Assembly: GCA_020430675.1 (NCBI GenBank)
Contig: JAGQJJ010000252.1
Location: 1 to 6,322 of the forward strand
Direction of reading: 5' to 3'
DNA: 6,322 nt
Origin: Myxococcales bacterium
GTDB taxonomy: Bacteria; Myxococcota; Bradymonadia; UBA7976; UBA1532
In this document: positions 6,098 through 6,322 of the stretch, in pieces
How the letters are laid out: each line of letters starts with the position of its first letter
Numbering within the stretch: position 1 is the stretch's first letter
Notes under the pieces: generated by a model
What the model was told of the DNA's origin: nothing
The model's input: the letters and a program-made list of their open reading frames with translations, nothing else
Database searches by the model: none
Position numbers and translations under genes: made by a program

Positions 6098-6322
6098 ATG
6101 TATCAGCGCCCCCACACCCGCAGCGCCCATCCGGCCCACAAGCCGTCGCGCTTTGCGCGCCTGCCCGGCACCGTCGATGTCGCGCCGCTCATCGACGAGC
6201 TGCGCGCGGTCGTGCCGCCGCGGCGCGCCGACGGCTCGACGTCGTGGCTGCCGAGCCAGTGGAAGTGGCACCTGCACACCTATTTTGTCGTGCTGCGTGG
6301 CGGCCCCCCGACCGGCGCGCCC
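6098..6322 (+). CDS. Unknown protein, N-terminal 75 residues (3' partial)
   Basis: The frame is open from ATG 6098 to the window end (75 codons). It begins with a basic, His/Pro-rich stretch (MYQRPHTRSAHPAHKPSRF), then FARLPGTVDVAPLIDELRAV, a short polar loop, and the aromatic segment SWLPSQWKWHLHTYFVVLRG. The pattern 'F-x-RLP-x-x-VDV-x-x-L-x-x-EL ... W-x-WH ... LRGG' is reminiscent of aspartyl/asparaginyl beta-hydroxylase-like (cupin-fold dioxygenase) proteins, but the metal-binding core would lie beyond the window, so no function is assigned. No signal peptide or membrane segment is seen. There is no convincing Shine-Dalgarno sequence; a promoter-like TACACT ends 7 nt before the ATG. The gap from nnrS is 16 nt, so read-through from the NO operon is also possible. 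The coding call rests on frame, base composition and ordered protein-like sequence. Confidence 0.6.
   Translation, partial: MYQRPHTRSAHPAHKPSRFARLPGTVDVAPLIDELRAVVPPRRADGSTSWLPSQWKWHLHTYFVVLRGGPPTGAP

Overview
The window is uniformly GC-rich. Its genes sit close together on the + strand, with protein families typical of a denitrifying or facultatively anaerobic proteobacterium. The NsrR/NnrS sequences and codon use suggest a betaproteobacterium, perhaps of the Rhodocyclales (Thauera/Azoarcus/Denitromonas type). That placement is inference. No tRNA, rRNA, CRISPR array, transposase or attachment site was seen.

Layout: (1) 1-3849 is the C-terminal ~1280 residues of a very large superfamily-1 helicase whose start lies upstream. 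It carries all the core helicase motifs, then a Vsr-like/MTES_1575-type nuclease fold, then a C-terminal DUF3320-like winged-helix region. The DUF4011-helicase-Vsr architecture is one I associate with single-gene antiphage systems (Hhe), so this is the best candidate for a defence gene here. Its nuclease site carries unusual substitutions. (2) 3850-3996 is a 147-bp AT-richer intergenic region with two dyad sequences resembling the NsrR operator, a possible promoter, and a good ribosome binding site. (3) 3997-6081 is a tight three-gene unit: group I truncated hemoglobin, the NO-sensing repressor NsrR, and the membrane protein NnrS. Gaps are 24 and 30 nt. (4) 6098-6322 is the start of a further gene of unknown function, possibly transcribed from its own promoter as a near-leaderless message.

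How it fits together: NO damages the NsrR [Fe-S] cluster, NsrR leaves the operator(s) before the hemoglobin gene, and all three genes are expressed. The hemoglobin would oxidise NO to nitrate (or bind it), NnrS would protect against nitrosative stress at the membrane, and NsrR would reset its own synthesis. The helicase upstream shows no sequence link to this unit beyond adjacency.
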